From contig JBAIAC010000004.1 of assembly GCA_037349315.1 (NCBI GenBank), positions 27,965,001 to 28,029,000 of the forward strand: a stretch of 64,000 nucleotides of DNA, in the 5' to 3' direction. Under the pieces are notes generated by a model that had not been told where the DNA came from, ran no database searches, and was given only the letters and a program-made list of their open reading frames with translations. Made by a program: the position numbers and the translations under genes. This document shows, piece after piece, positions 11,014 to 21,900 of the stretch (its first letter is position 1; every line of letters starts with the position of its first letter). Source of the stretch: Chelydra serpentina (Eukaryota > Chordata > Testudines > Chelydridae).

Positions 11014-11051
11014 CCGATGAAGTGGGTACTAACCCACGAAAGCTTATGCTG
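11014..11051 (+). ncRNA. decayed hammerhead-ribozyme-like motif at the Penelope-like 3' end
   Basis: CCGATGA (11014-11020) replaces CTGATGA. Stem II GTGGGT/ACCCAC is intact, as are GAAA (11038-11041) and the GC-TTAT-GC stem III. The cleavage-site nucleotide is G (11051) instead of A, C or T. Two core changes predict no activity. The position downstream of the endonuclease frame fixes the motif to the Penelope-like element. Confidence 0.5.
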
Positions 11052-11374
11052 AAATAAATTTGTTAGTCTCTAAGGTGCTACAAGTTTTTCTTTCTTATTT
11101 TCATTTTGCTGACACAGACTAACACGGCTACTACACTTAAACCTATCAATATCTAGAAGTTACTAAGAAGAACAGACCAAAAACAATATGGTAGATTATA
11201 ACTGATGCATGTATAGAACTAGTGACTATTTCTTCACAATATAACATGCAAAACTAAGGCAGACTCTTACTAAACACCTAGTCGGGGGTGACCATAAGGT
11301 GGAGGTAATAGAAAATATACATCTGGAGAGGTGCAACTGTTCAAGCAAAGGATAAAAAGAGAAAAGGAAGGACT

Positions 11375-11815
11375 GTTTATACTCAACTGTCTAAAAGAGG
11401 AAGGAATGCAAGAATGACTTACGAGGAGAGGTTGAGGGAACTGGGGTTACTTTAGTCTGGAGAAGAGAAGAATGAGGGGGGATTTGATAGCAGCCTTCAA
11501 TTACCTGAAGGGAGGTTCCAAGGGCTGTTCTCAGTGGTGGCAGATGACCGAACAAGAAGCACTGGTCTCAAGTTGCAGTGAGGGAGGTCTACGTTGGATA
11601 TTAGGAAACACTGTTTCACTAGGAGGGTGGTGAAGTACTTGAATGGGTTACCTAGGGAGGTGGTGGAATCTCCATCCTTAGAGGTTTTTAAGGCACAGCT
11701 TGACAAAGTCTTGGCTGTGATGATTTAGTTGGTGTTGGTCCTGCTTTGAGCAGGGGTTGGACTAGATGACCTCCTGAGGTCTCTTCCAACCCTAATATTC
11801 TATGATTCTATGAAT
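11375..11815 (+). repeat. CR1 LINE 3' end (sense)
   Basis: Sense CR1 sequence. The end of ORF2 is recognisable from 'agaatgaggggggatttgat' through 'gttacctagggaggtggtgg', but it is broken by frameshifts. The 3' UTR 'ggactagatgacctcctgag' follows, with a terminal ATTCTATGATTCTATGA repeat. That octamer-repeat tail is typical of amniote CR1. Confidence 0.9.
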
Positions 11816-12591
11816 GATACCACCTCAAATTGTCAAACATGAGAAGACTTTCCATTATGAAAAGTAATGATGAAAAACTGCATAATCTTAGACCCAAGGC
11901 AAAAAATGGAAGAGAAAGGGCCATGCTACATAGGAGCCTGGCACCAATTCAGCTATGGGCAATGACAAATGTAGCCAGGGCCTATCCTCGGCCTGATTCT
12001 GCTGTCAGTGGTTTACACCTGTGTCACAATATTGATTTGAATGGAGGTACTCCTGACTCATATTGGTATAACCGGGAGGAGAATCAGGCCCACCATGCCT
12101 GCCTTTACCAGGGATTTGGGTGTTCTGTCTTTTTATACTTTGGCAACACTTGTTTAAATTGTCATGCCAGTACAATACTATTGAATTGACAGAAGTATGG
12201 TACCCATGAGCATGAGGTTCATGGAAGGGGGTCTCAAGTAAGGACAGATGACTAGTGGAGAAAATTATTAATGAATTATGAATGTATAAAATGCGTATAT
12301 AGACATAATTATTGAATTACTTGCTGATTGATGAAAAAATAATTTGTTTGCTGAATATTGCTGGGCCATCTATGCAGCTGGTTGAATAGCAGGAAAATGT
12401 ATTTGTGAGTCCTTTAGGGCCTGAGCTCATTGAAGTGAATGGGAGAGCTTCCATTGATTTCAACAGGCTTTGGATCAGAGCCTTCTTCAGCACCTGATGG
12501 GATTAAAAACTCATTGATGCAAATTATCTGTGATTATTCTATGGCCATCTCAAGGCCTGAACATAGCCAGGATGTACACTAATGAGCCCTT

Positions 12592-12657
12592 ATCCTGCAA
12601 ACGCTTATGCACAAGTTTACCTTTATTATCCTAAAGTTGCATAAGTGTTTGCAGGAT
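12592..12657. repeat. short fold-back repeat
   Basis: Arms 12592-12611 and 12638-12657 (ATCCTGCAAACGCTTATGCA and its complement) differ at one site around a 26-bp loop. It looks like a small MITE. The related phrase 'gatccagcaaaacacttaa' appears near 49,684. Confidence 0.7.
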
Positions 12658-13299
12658 TGGGTTATTAATAAACCAGCATCAACTTAACAAGCAATATTTT
12701 AACTGATTTATGCCATTCCTTGGAATTAGTAGGGAGAGGAAAATGGAGATCACATGCTGCAGGGAATTCTACTCTGTGCCTCCTTCAAAAGAAGATACCC
12801 AGTGCAGCAGGCCCTGAAGTTTGCAGAAATCTGATGTCAGGCATATTTTAGTGTAAGGATCTTTTAAGGTTCCTGTTGGGCAAGTGACTGTTTTTTGAGA
12901 AATGGAACTGCAGAGTGGTTTCTGGAGAAGAGTGGGGCAGGGTGGTGGAAAGGTGAGATTTAAAAATAAACAATCACGAACCCCCCCAAACCAACAAAAT
13001 TTGAATGACATTTGATTTTATTTATTTTATACTCAAAATAATCTTAAATTACCTTCAGGGATAGATTCATTTTGATCCAGTCCAGTGCAAATATTGGCAG
13101 AAGAAACCTGCACAAGAGACCACTCTAATTAGAAATGACCAGATTGCCCCCCTGTGTGTTGAGCATGACTGCTGCATCTTCACTAGAAGACCATCCAGTA
13201 TTTTGTCACTTCCTTAAGCGGTTGCTTTAAACTGTTTCAATGTGTTTTTATGCCCTAGAATAAAATCCTAAAGAGCTTTAGATGAAACCGCTGTTAAAA

Positions 13300-13602
13300 T
13301 CCCCAAACTCCTGCTACCGGGGCGGGGACTATGCTGTTTTTCGACCACCAGCAGGCCCTGCTGTGCCCGCTTTGCATTCTCGGCCAGAGACTTCGCTTAC
13401 TGAATTCGATCTGTCCTGCTGTACTCCGGGTGCACTAGGACCTGGTAGCCCATCGGCGTGTGCGCGCGCGTGTGTGTTGGAGGACAGTGTAGTGTAGCGT
13501 TACCATTTCGATACCAGCCTCCTATCCCGCCCAGCACAGTCTGTTTGGGACTGAACTCTCGCTGGATACATGGTGCAACATTAGGACCCAGCAGAGATCA
13601 CC
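13300..13602 (+). promoter_or_regulatory. AMOTL1: CpG-rich candidate alternative promoter / 5' UTR of AMOTL1
   Basis: The window is otherwise CpG-poor outside repeats. This non-repetitive stretch has about 18 CpGs, including a GCGCGCGCG cluster near 13,463. It directly precedes the exon candidate whose donor is at 13,619. A four-codon upstream ORF (ATG at 13,570, stop at 13,582-13,584) would lie in the leader. No TATA box was identified, and the transcription start is unknown. The promoter role is inference from composition and position. Confidence 0.4.
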
Positions 13603-13618
13603 ATGATTTGGGCAGTAG
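13603..13618 (+). CDS. AMOTL1: candidate alternative first coding exon of AMOTL1
   Basis: The ATG at 13603 sits in a favourable context (ACCATGA). It opens Met-Ile-Trp-Ala-Val plus one base, ending at a donor G|GTAAAG (13619). The single leftover G gives phase 1, exactly what the AMOTL1 exon at 48434 requires: G plus GC makes Gly, followed by Pro-Leu-Ser-Ala-Cys-Tyr. The CpG-rich stretch just upstream supports a promoter. Known mammalian AMOTL1 starts with a different short first exon. That exon was looked for here and not found, so it probably lies upstream of the window. Phase agreement alone has a one-in-three chance. RNA evidence would settle it. Confidence 0.4.
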
Positions 13619-14206
13619 GTAAAGCTCTGACATTCCTTTCATTCCAGTGTGAATGGGGCTGATTGTTGTGTCCTGGATCTGAGTTTTTCCTCTGCATCTC
13701 GATCCGTTTTCTACACATCATGTCAAGCAGCACGTTTGCACGGTAGCCGCTTTATGCTTTTTTTTTTTTTTTTTTTTTTTTTTTGGTGGGGACAAAACTA
13801 GCCATGGTAGCCTCATGTGGATTGCAAAGTTTCTGCCGGGAACGTCTGAGCAAGAAGTGAAAGGTAATAAATACAAACTTATTTCTGGAGGGGGCGGGGG
13901 AATTGCAAACGCTCCTTGCTCTAGGTGATCTCCTTTAACAGAGCATGGGAAACTTTGGGGGGCACCGCGGCAGGGTTGAAGCCTTTGATTGCAGCTTCGG
14001 GGCTTTATTTTGGTTGTAAACAGCGACTGGGAAGTCAAGTTAGTCCGCTTTTCCCTGAAAGAGGCTGACATATGGTTGCAATGTCTGAGATTCCTTAAGT
14101 CAGAGCTGCCTGCCCATGGCAGTGCCTGCTGCCTCGCTCAGTGCTTGTTGATAGTGGAGCAGGCTGGGGAAGGGGAAAAAAGGCTGAGAGAGAGGGTGCC
14201 TTAGTC

Positions 14207-14557
14207 CAGAGGTTTTCAAACTTCGTTGCACCGCGCGCGACTCCCTTCTGACAACAAAAATTACTACAGGACCCTAGGAGAGGAGACTGAAGCTTGAGCC
14301 CGCCCAAGCCCCGTCACCCCAGGTGGAGGGGGCAAAGCGAAAGCCCCACTGCCCTGGGCCGGGAGGCCAAAGCCCAAGGGCTTCAGCCCCAGGCAGGGGG
14401 CCTCTAACTTTAGCCCTGCTGCCCAGGGCTGAAGCCCTTGGACTTGGGCTTGAGATTTGGACCCGGGTCCCAGCAAGTCTAAGCCAGTCCTGGCGACCCC
14501 ATTAAAATGGGGTCGCGACCCACTTTGTGCTCCCGACCCACAGTTTGAGAATCGCTG
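14207..14557. mobile_element. hAT-type MITE with 8-bp target duplication
   Basis: The termini CAGAGGTTTTCAAACTT and CAGTTTGAGAATCGCTG are imperfect inverted repeats. Flanks CCTTAGTC (14199-14206) and CCTTAGTG (14558-14565) match at 7 of 8 bases. Inside the right end is a GGGTCGCGACCC palindrome. The 267-residue minus-strand frame crossing this element is an artefact of its GC-rich core. Confidence 0.88.
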
Positions 14558-15177
14558 CCTTAGTGGGCTTTCAAACAGAGAAAAGCTTATAAGCCACATG
14601 AGCTTATATGAAAGCTGTGCCGAGTAACCAGAATTCGGGGCAAACCGTACACGTTCTGATACCGGTTCTGCACTCAGTCCATACAGATGTACTGTACTTT
14701 GGCAGCCTGTCGCAGCAATTCTATCTTTGTTCCATGGTACATTCAGAAATAGGGTAGTTAGAGAAACCCTCCAGAAAATACTTTTAATGGGTGGGGTGAT
14801 AATTTGAAAGAGTTGCATTGAATAAAAGACTCTTTGAAGGTTCTGGGCAAACAACACTCTAGAGGTTGGGGCCTGATCCTCAGCTGGCTCAACGCTGGAA
14901 CTCTGTACGGACAGACACCAGCTCAGGATCTGACCCATGAGCTTTCTCTGGAATGTGGCAGTGTAGGGACAGAGACACTGATACATTACTTCATAGGGGC
15001 TGCTGTCAGGGAGCTGCGGGTCCCACCACATGTGCATGCTGCCTGGGACAGGGGTGGTACTTAACATGAAGAAGCACCAACGCAGTTTTATTTTTCAGCT
15101 GATTTATATGTTGTCTTCAGGTTTAATGCGGTGTTAGAGCTGAATAATCCCAAATTGTGCAGAGAGAGACTCCATGG

Positions 15178-15860
15178 TTATTGAATATCATATTGCCGCT
15201 CTATAAACCCACATCTTGAATACTGCGTGCAGATCTGGTCACCCCATCTCAAAAAAGATATATTGGAATTGGAAAAGGTACAGAAAAGGGCAACAAAAAT
15301 GATTAGGGGTATGGAGCAGCTTCCATATGAAGAGAGATTAATAAGACTGGGACTTTTCAACTTGGAAAAGAGGCGACTAAAGGGGGGATATGATAGAGGT
15401 CTATAAAATCATGACTGGTGTGGAGAAAGTGAATAGAGAAGTGTTATTTACTCTTCATAACACAAGAACTAGGGGTCACCAAATGAAATTAATAGGCAGC
15501 AGGTTTAAATAAACAAAAGGAAGTATTTCTTTATACAACATACAGCCAACCTGTGGAACTCTTTGCCAGAGGATGTTGTGAAGGCCAAGACTATAGTTAA
15601 AAAAAGAACTAGATAAGTTCATGGAGGATAGGTCCATCAATGGCTATTAGCCAGAATGAGCAGGGATGCAAAACCATGCTCTGAAGTGTCCCTAGCCTCT
15701 GTTTGACAGAAGCTGGGAATGGGCAACATGGGATGGATCACTTGATGATTACCTGTTGTGTTCATTCCCTCTGGTCACCTGGCACTGGCCACTGTCGGAA
15801 GACAGGATACTGGGCTAGATGGACCATTGGTCTGACCCAGTATGGCCGTTCTTATGAAAC
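15178..15860 (+). repeat. CR1 LINE 3' end (sense), ORF2 tail and UTR
   Basis: Sense copy of the end of CR1 ORF2. Family phrases are readable in several frames, such as [17 protein letters not shown] and GHQMKLIGSRF. It then runs through the 3' UTR to 'gggtctgacccagtatggcc'-like sequence. Stops and frameshifts interrupt the coding part. The subfamily is that of the antisense copy at 54,800, and differs from the octamer-tailed copies at 11,375 and 55,889. Confidence 0.92.
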
Positions 15861-15957
15861 AATAGTTTTTAAAACCTTCCAAAGCAACACAAATGATTTC
15901 TGTGCGTTTATCGTCTTAAAAATAGTTTAGGGTCAGTAAAGACATGACCGTCTAAGT

Positions 15958-16698
15958 CAGGGGTGGCCACCCTTTGGCTCCGGAGCCACATGCAGCTCTT
16001 CAGAAGTTAATATGCGGCTCCTTGTATAGGCACCAACTCCGGGACTGGAGCTTCCAATGTGCTGGGGGGTGCTCATTACTCAACCCCTGGCTCTGCTGCA
16101 GGCTCTGCCCCCATTCACCCCTTCCCGCGCCTGCCATGCCCTTGGTCCTCCCCCCCGTTCCAGAGCCTCCTGCACCATGAAACAGCTGATCAGGAGGTGC
16201 AGGGAGGGAGGGGGGAGGGACTGATCAGCGTGACTGCCAGTGGGTGGGAGGTGCTGGGAGCGGGGGTGGGGGGGGAAGCTGATGCAGGGCTGCTGATGTA
16301 TTACTGTGGCTCTTTGGCAATGTACATTGGTAAATTCTGGCTCCTTCTCAGGCTCAGGTTGGCCACCATAGGCGCCGACTTTACCCAGCGCCTGTGGGTG
16401 CTTGCGCCCCCCCGCCCCAACTCCGCCCCATTTCCAATCCCTTTCCCAAATCCCCGGCCCCGCCTCCTCCCCCGGGCACACCGCATTTCCCCTTCTCCCC
16501 CCTCCCTCCCAGGCTTTCATGCGGCAAGCCTGGCAGGGAGGGGGGAGAAGCGGAGTGGTGGCGGCGCGCACAGGGGAGGAGGCGTAGGCGTAGCGGAGGC
16601 GAGCTGGGGCGGGGAGCTGCCGGTGGGTGCAGAGCACCCACCAATTTTTCCCCATGGGTGCTCCAGCCCCGGAGCACCCACAGAGTCAGCGCCTATGT
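15958..16698. mobile_element. composite non-autonomous element
   Basis: The left end CAGGGGTGGCCACCCTTTGG has an inverted partner, GGTTGGCCACC at 16358-16368. The expected CCCCTG end is missing, and a second element (16,367-16,697) abuts instead. The whole is bracketed by GTCTAAGTCA (15950-15959 and 16699-16708). It therefore moved, or was resected, as one unit. No coding capacity. Confidence 0.7.
16367..16697. mobile_element. non-autonomous element, CATAGGCGCC termini
   Basis: Inverted termini CATAGGCGCCGACT and AGTCAGCGCCTATG enclose a GC-rich core. The core closely resembles that of the element at 1,251-1,871 (CCAACTCCGCCCC, then a 'ctccctcccaggctttca' hairpin), although the termini differ. 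No target duplication of its own was found. The long open frames across it are compositional. Confidence 0.75.
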
Positions 16699-16711
16699 GT
16701 CTAAGTCATAG

Positions 16712-16872
16712 ACTCATAGAATCATAGAACTGGAAGGGACCTCGAGAGGTCATCTGGTCCAGTCCCCTGCATTCAAGGCAGGACTCAGTATTATCTAGAT
16801 CATCCCTGATAGGTGTTTGTCCAACCATCTCTTAAAAATCCCCAATGATGGAGATTCCATCAAGTCCTATCA
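16712..16872 (-). repeat. CR1 LINE 3' end (antisense)
   Basis: It begins with the octamer tail in antisense (TCATAGAATCATAGAACTGG), then 'ggaagggacctcgagaggtc', and continues to 'gatggagattcc'. It is truncated at about 16,870. Confidence 0.9.
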
Positions 16873-18324
16873 TTATGTTCCCAGTTTTCTTTTAAGGTGG
16901 AATATGTCAAGCATTTGATGGGTATTTTGGTTAAACTTTATTAGAGAACACTGAAACTATTTCCATTTGAACTTTAAGGCTAGGGAATTAAATACCTGTG
17001 GGTAGCGATGTGTCTCTTAAAAGTCCCTTATTAAAAAGAACTCTAGGCCACTTGTAATATTCTTCTCAATATACATCAGAAATGTGCACTATCCATTGTA
17101 GTTTAAAATGGTTTAGGCCATCAGTGCAAGAAGTGTTAACAGACTCCTTTCTTTGAAACATTTTAATTACAGAGGTGTGATTAAAGTGACATTAATAATT
17201 ATTTAATCAAGCATCCTTCACTAGAAGTGAAAATGTGTGTTTGAAAACACTCAGCAATCATTTAGCAGTTGGTGAAGCCAAAGAGATAGGAGCCTTTAGA
17301 GCACATGTAGATTAGAATTTGTCTTTCTGGATGCTTGTGCTTAGCAATTTTAATGAGAATTTAGAGTACATTATTAGACAAGGGGAATATGCATGTAAGG
17401 GTTGTTTGAAGTCAGAGGAGAAACATAAGTAGGATATTTTCTTCTTTTGCAGGCATGCATGGGGGTGGTGGGCTGGGGGAGGAGAAGGAGCTGGTCTAAA
17501 GAAGCTTTTGTATTTAGGTTACACTTTATTAGAGAATGGTGAAACATACTAATGCACCACAGGAAAGAATGTAGATATAACTGTATATAAAGGATGCATA
17601 GATGGGAAATCTAGTCAGTTTAAAGAAGAAAACAATTAAATTGAGGCAGGTTTAGAATCTGAAATTACAAGTCCCGCTGCCAGTTATTGTGGTTTTACAT
17701 TTTCCTATTTTAAAAAAAGGTGTTGTCTCTTTTCCATTGCTGTATGAAAGACCCACAAGAACAATAATGGAAATTGACTTAGTGGCTATACAGTGGAAAC
17801 AGTGCAAATGATTATTCAGTAAGTTCTGTCAAATGCACAGAGCAAATTCTCAGTTATATCTAATCTGTCTATTGATGCATTGTAAGGCCCTGATCACGGT
17901 AGTATTTATAGTAATACTTTATAGTGTTTATAATAATCTTAGGTGTTTTACAATAGTAGGTAAAAAACAAAAAGCCTTTCAGAGAGAGAGTGAGAAAGTG
18001 ATTTTAAAATTGAATGGGGTCGTTTTACACTGTCTGCGTGGAAATTTGAGAGGTTTATTTATGACAGCTATGTTGCAATTAACAAAAAGAGTTAATTATT
18101 TGAAAAGTTCTTTATTTTAAAGGTGGCCTGTAAATATTTTATCAAAAAAATGATTGTGTGTTGAGTGCTCCAAATAGCAAAGGTAAAGGGGGTTTTCACC
18201 TTCTAGTTACATTAAAGTCTCTTTTTTTTTCAGTCCCCCTTAAATTGCAGTACCATGCTCCTGCCCATCTGTGATGCCCCAGCATGCACCCTATTGTGAT
18301 GTCATAGCTAATAATAATTCTACA

Positions 18325-18465
18325 GCAACTTTCATCCAAAGATCTCAAAGCGCTTTGCAGTCATTAGCAGATTAAGCCTCACAATACCTCTATGAGGTAA
18401 CTCTGTAGTGATCGCTTCACTAAAAATGGAGACACTTCTGAAGTGGAAAATAGTAGCTGTATAAC
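18325..18465 (-). repeat. MIR SINE fragment (antisense)
   Basis: AAGCGCTTTGCAGTCATTAG followed by 'cctcacaatacctctatgag' is the antisense of the MIR 3' half. Confidence 0.65.
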
Positions 18466-18605
18466 AGAGCACAGCAATCTCGCATAACATTTTAGTACAG
18501 GAGGTGAAGTACACTGATCCAGCTGAAACTGCTGAGGGAATGTAAATAGGCAGAACATAATTGGCCAAGTTCCCAGGGAAACCCACTGTGCGTGGAATCG
18601 GCTTA

Positions 18606-18690
18606 TAGGGATTGTACAGCACCTGGCGCGTGGGGGCCCTGATCATAGTCTGGGCCTCTGGACACTACTGTAATATAAATAGTAGTAGCA
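18606..18690 (+). repeat. L2/MIR-type 3' tail
   Basis: 'ggattgtacagcacctggcg' followed by 'ggcctctggacactactgta' and ATAAATAGTAGTAG is the sense tail of the same class seen at 8,430 and 41,345. Confidence 0.6.
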
Positions 18691-18711
18691 GGGTCAGGTC
18701 AGTGATGTGTT

Positions 18712-18900
18712 GGGAGGCAGTGTGGTCCAGTGGATATGGCACTGGATAGGTGCTCGGAGTTCTATTCCTGGCTGTGCCACTGGCCTGCTAGGCAACGTTG
18801 GACAAGTCGTGTCATCTCTACCTCAGTTTCCCCTTTCTGTGAAAGGAGGATAGTGGTACTTATCCCTTTTGTGATCTTCAGATAAAAACACTAAACTAGG
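18712..18900 (+). repeat. MIR SINE (sense)
   Basis: The head 'gtggtccagtggatatggca' and the core 'ggctgtgccactggcctgct' with 'cctcagtttcccctttctgt' follow the MIR consensus order. Confidence 0.85.
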
Positions 18901-19042
18901 TGCTCTTGCTATATTTATAGGCCCACTTTAGTATATTTTTTATCTTCTATCCCAAAAGATATTAAATAATGGAAATGCAAAGCCCCATTTCAGTACCATG
19001 TCACATACTTGTAAAATATCACTTTTCTCATCCTGTGTCGGT

Positions 19043-19082
19043 CAGTGCCAATACTCACAAGGGGTTGTGAGTATTGGCACTG
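19043..19082. repeat. perfect 18-bp-arm hairpin, 4-base loop
   Basis: CAGTGCCAATACTCACAA (19043-19060) and its exact complement (19065-19082) flank GGGG. No family similarity was recognised. Confidence 0.95.
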
Positions 19083-20019
19083 GATGTGATGTCACAACGT
19101 GATGAATTCTGGAGCATTTGGAGCCAAATGGGAGCCAGCCAGCTAAGCTTTGGAGGACCTGGAATGAAATGTTAAAATGAATGGGTCAAATTCTCTGCTG
19201 GTGTCACATAGAAGGCTTGGCCCAATATGCTGAAGACTCCTGTGAACCTGTTTGCGGCATTCAGCACATAGAATACCTATAGCTCATTTTGTGTAGCACA
19301 TGCTGAAGACCCAAATATGGTGTCACATATTTTCTCTGGTACATCTATGGATACATTTTGTAATATGTGGTTTAAAAAAACCCTGTAGGTTCACCTTCTT
19401 ACATCAGTTTTATATTGGTGTAACTTCAATGAAATGAGTGGATCTAGAGATCTTAGATTTATGACTTAACTGGATTGTTTGGGAGTGGGTGGGTTGGTGA
19501 AGATTCTCCAGCACACCACATCTACCAGTTTGGGGCTAACTCTCAAATGGGGATGTGGTTTATCCAAAAAGGATAATCTGTAGCACAATACATGGCCAAG
19601 TCAGATTCTTCCATTCCTGAAATGTGTTTTGATGATGATGGAGACTGGCTTCAATCATAAGTGGCTTGTGCATGGGTTTAGACCCCCCAGACAAACTTGC
19701 CTTCGGGGCTAGAACTGAGCTGGAATAGCCTGTATATTTATCCTACTAGTACTTGGCAGCTAGATACCAGCCAGACCTATTCTGAGGGCTTCGCTGTAAC
19801 TGATTAATGGGAGACTGTTCTCATGGTGTGAAAGCAGGGCTCTGCAGAGGTTGTGAGAGGTTCTGTGGAAGAGAAGAGAGGCTATGGGGCCTAAGGCCAC
19901 CCACCTAGCAACAAGAGGGAGAGGAGGCAGCTGTTCTGGGTGGGGATCCCATAATGGAGGAACTCCTCTTCATGCATGGGCCTGCAAAGAGAGAAGGTGG
20001 CCAGTGTGGCTGAATACTG

Positions 20020-20440
20020 ACATTGGTATGGGGAGAGAGGGTGGTGTATGGTAGGAAAGTCAGAAGTAGGAGTGTGTGTGTGTGCGTGCGTGAGAGAGGG
20101 AGTGGAAGAGAGAGGGTAAGATTAGAGGGAGAATGCTGGCAAGGAGTGTGGAGTAAATAGGAAAGAGAGAGATGGGGAGGAAAAGAGGTATAGGCTGGAG
20201 AAGGGAGAGCAGGAACGAGCAGAGGCCTGTGAGGACAAGGGGGAGAGATGACGAAAGCATAGAAAATGGAGCAGAATACAAGTCCCAGAAAGGAGGACAG
20301 CGCTCCCACAGAGCAAGCTGGGGAAGAATGAGGAATAAGGTGGGACTCAGGGCAGGGGAGAGCTATTATAGTGTAAGGAGCTGGGACTTCATTATTGGCA
20401 CAGAAAATACAGTGAAAGGGAAGAGGTAGGGAGAAAACAG
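20020..20440. repeat. purine-rich low-complexity tract
   Basis: The + strand is strongly G+A-biased, with a (GT)n/(GC) patch at about 20,072-20,092 and GAGAGA runs. Overlapping open frames on both strands reflect this bias, not genes. Confidence 0.8.
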
Positions 20441-21240
20441 TAAAGGTGACAGAACTGTAACTAGAGTGTTCTGCTGCCCACCCTTTAACAAGGGAGAGCT
20501 GGCGGGGAGAGGGGCTTCCCGCTCAGCCACCTATGTGCAGACATTATATAATATAAAAACCAGGGCAATGATTGGTTTAGCAATCAGCCAGATGGCTGAG
20601 ACTGAAGCTAGGATTGCTGTGAGGGGAAGATGAGGGAGTTGCATGACAGAGTGAGGAGGGGGAGAATTTTGTTTAGCAAAATGGCCAAACTTGTAAACAA
20701 TAGGCCATGCACCTGTTATTACCCTGATCTTTTAGGGCTACATTCTGCCACTCTCTGCTCACTCTGATTAGTACCTTGCTGTGCATTGATTTCAGTGTAT
20801 ATACTTACTGCCGTAAGGTGGAAGAATCAGGCCCCTTGCTTGTGTGTTGCATCACTTTCCACCACCCTTTTCTATTTTTGTCTTTTTTAGACTGTAAGCA
20901 TTTTGGAGCAGGGTCTCTGCTTTCTTCTGTGTTTGGAAAGTGATTAGTGCACTTTAGGTGTGACCCCCAACTAAATAGGTAGCAGATTTTGGGGCCTTGC
21001 AAATCAGTTTCCTGTTGTAGGAAAAGCCAGTGACATGGAGTCTGTGTATTTTCTTAGTATAATTTGCTTTAGTTGCCATATACAGCAAACCTGAAACAGA
21101 GGTGGTCAAACAACATGCAGACAATTGTCTCTTTCAGGAATCAGCCCCACATCAATACCCAGTTCCCAGGAAGCAACTCTGCCTCAAGAACTGACTCTAA
21201 TTAGAGGGATTAAGGCACTAGCTTGTGGCTTGCACTAGCT

Positions 21241-21900
21241 CAGGGGTCTCAAACATGTGACCCGCGGGCCACCAAGTTCCCTGCACCCTCCCTCCCCCGC
21301 TCCTCTGCCTACCTCTAGGCCAGAGGTGGACAAACAACAGCCCGCGGGCCGGATCCGCCCTGCGGGATTGCCCCCCGTGGCGCCATGAGCCCCGTGCCAT
21401 TCCCAGAAGCAGCCGGCACCATGTCCCTGTGGCCCCTGGGGGTGGAGGGGGAGCAAAGGGCTCTGTGCGTTGCCCTCGCTTCCAGGCACCGCCCCCCCCC
21501 CCGAAGCGCCCATTGGCCGGGAATGGGGAACCGCGGCCAATGGGAGCTTTGGGGGAGGTACCTGGAGGAGCAGCAAGTGCAGCGCATGGAGCCCTGTGTC
21601 CTCCTTCCCCCAGGGACCGCAGGGATGTGGTTCCGGCTGCTTCCCAGAGCATAGCGGTGTGGCGCTGGGCCAGGGAAGGCAGGCAGGGAGCCTGCCCTGG
21701 CTCCAGTGCGTGCTGCTGCCACCCTGGAAGGGGTTGGAATGGGGAAGGGGTTGGAATGGGGGCAGGGGCAGGGCCTCATGGAAGGGGTGAGTGGGGGCGG
21801 GGCCGGGGGCAGCTAGGGGGTATGTGTCAGTGATACGGCCCTCGGGCCAATGCACTAGTCCTCATGTGGCCCTCGTGGTCATCTGAGTTTGAGATCCCTG
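21241..21900. mobile_element. hAT-type element with perfect 8-bp target duplication
   Basis: The termini CAGGGGTCTCAAAC and GTTTGAGATCCCTG are inverted repeats with one mismatch. They are flanked by CACTAGCT on both sides (21233-21240 and 21901-21908). From about 21,322 the interior includes the start of another family (GGTGGACAAACAACAGCCCG), suggesting nesting, but no matching right end was seen. The GC-rich open frames here do not look like proteins. Confidence 0.9.

Larger units (their letters stand above)
9795..11145 (+). mobile_element. 5'-truncated Penelope-like retroelement
   Basis: The element carries the end of a reverse-transcriptase-side reading frame (9803-10177) and a GIY-YIG endonuclease frame (10284-10832). 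A 3' region follows with a hammerhead-like motif and an ACACAGACTAACACGGCTAC end. The catalytic part of the reverse transcriptase is absent, so the copy is truncated at its 5' side and dead. The linked endonuclease is the diagnostic feature of Penelope-like elements and sets this copy apart from CR1. Confidence 0.85.

Noticed and set aside
14264..15067. 267-residue open frame on the minus strand
   Set aside because: It crosses the hAT-type MITE at 14,207-14,557. Its C-terminal third is the MITE's GC-rich core and the rest shows no domain or codon bias.
16059..16727. 222-residue open frame and antisense partners
   Set aside because: They span two abutting non-autonomous elements with inverted termini and have no protein character.
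19043..19082. microRNA precursor
   Set aside because: An 18-bp stem with a 4-base loop is too short for a typical precursor, and no small-RNA evidence is available.
21218..21855. Five overlapping frames of 89-206 residues
   Set aside because: They are contained in the hAT-type element 21,241-21,900 with a perfect target duplication. GC-rich artefacts.
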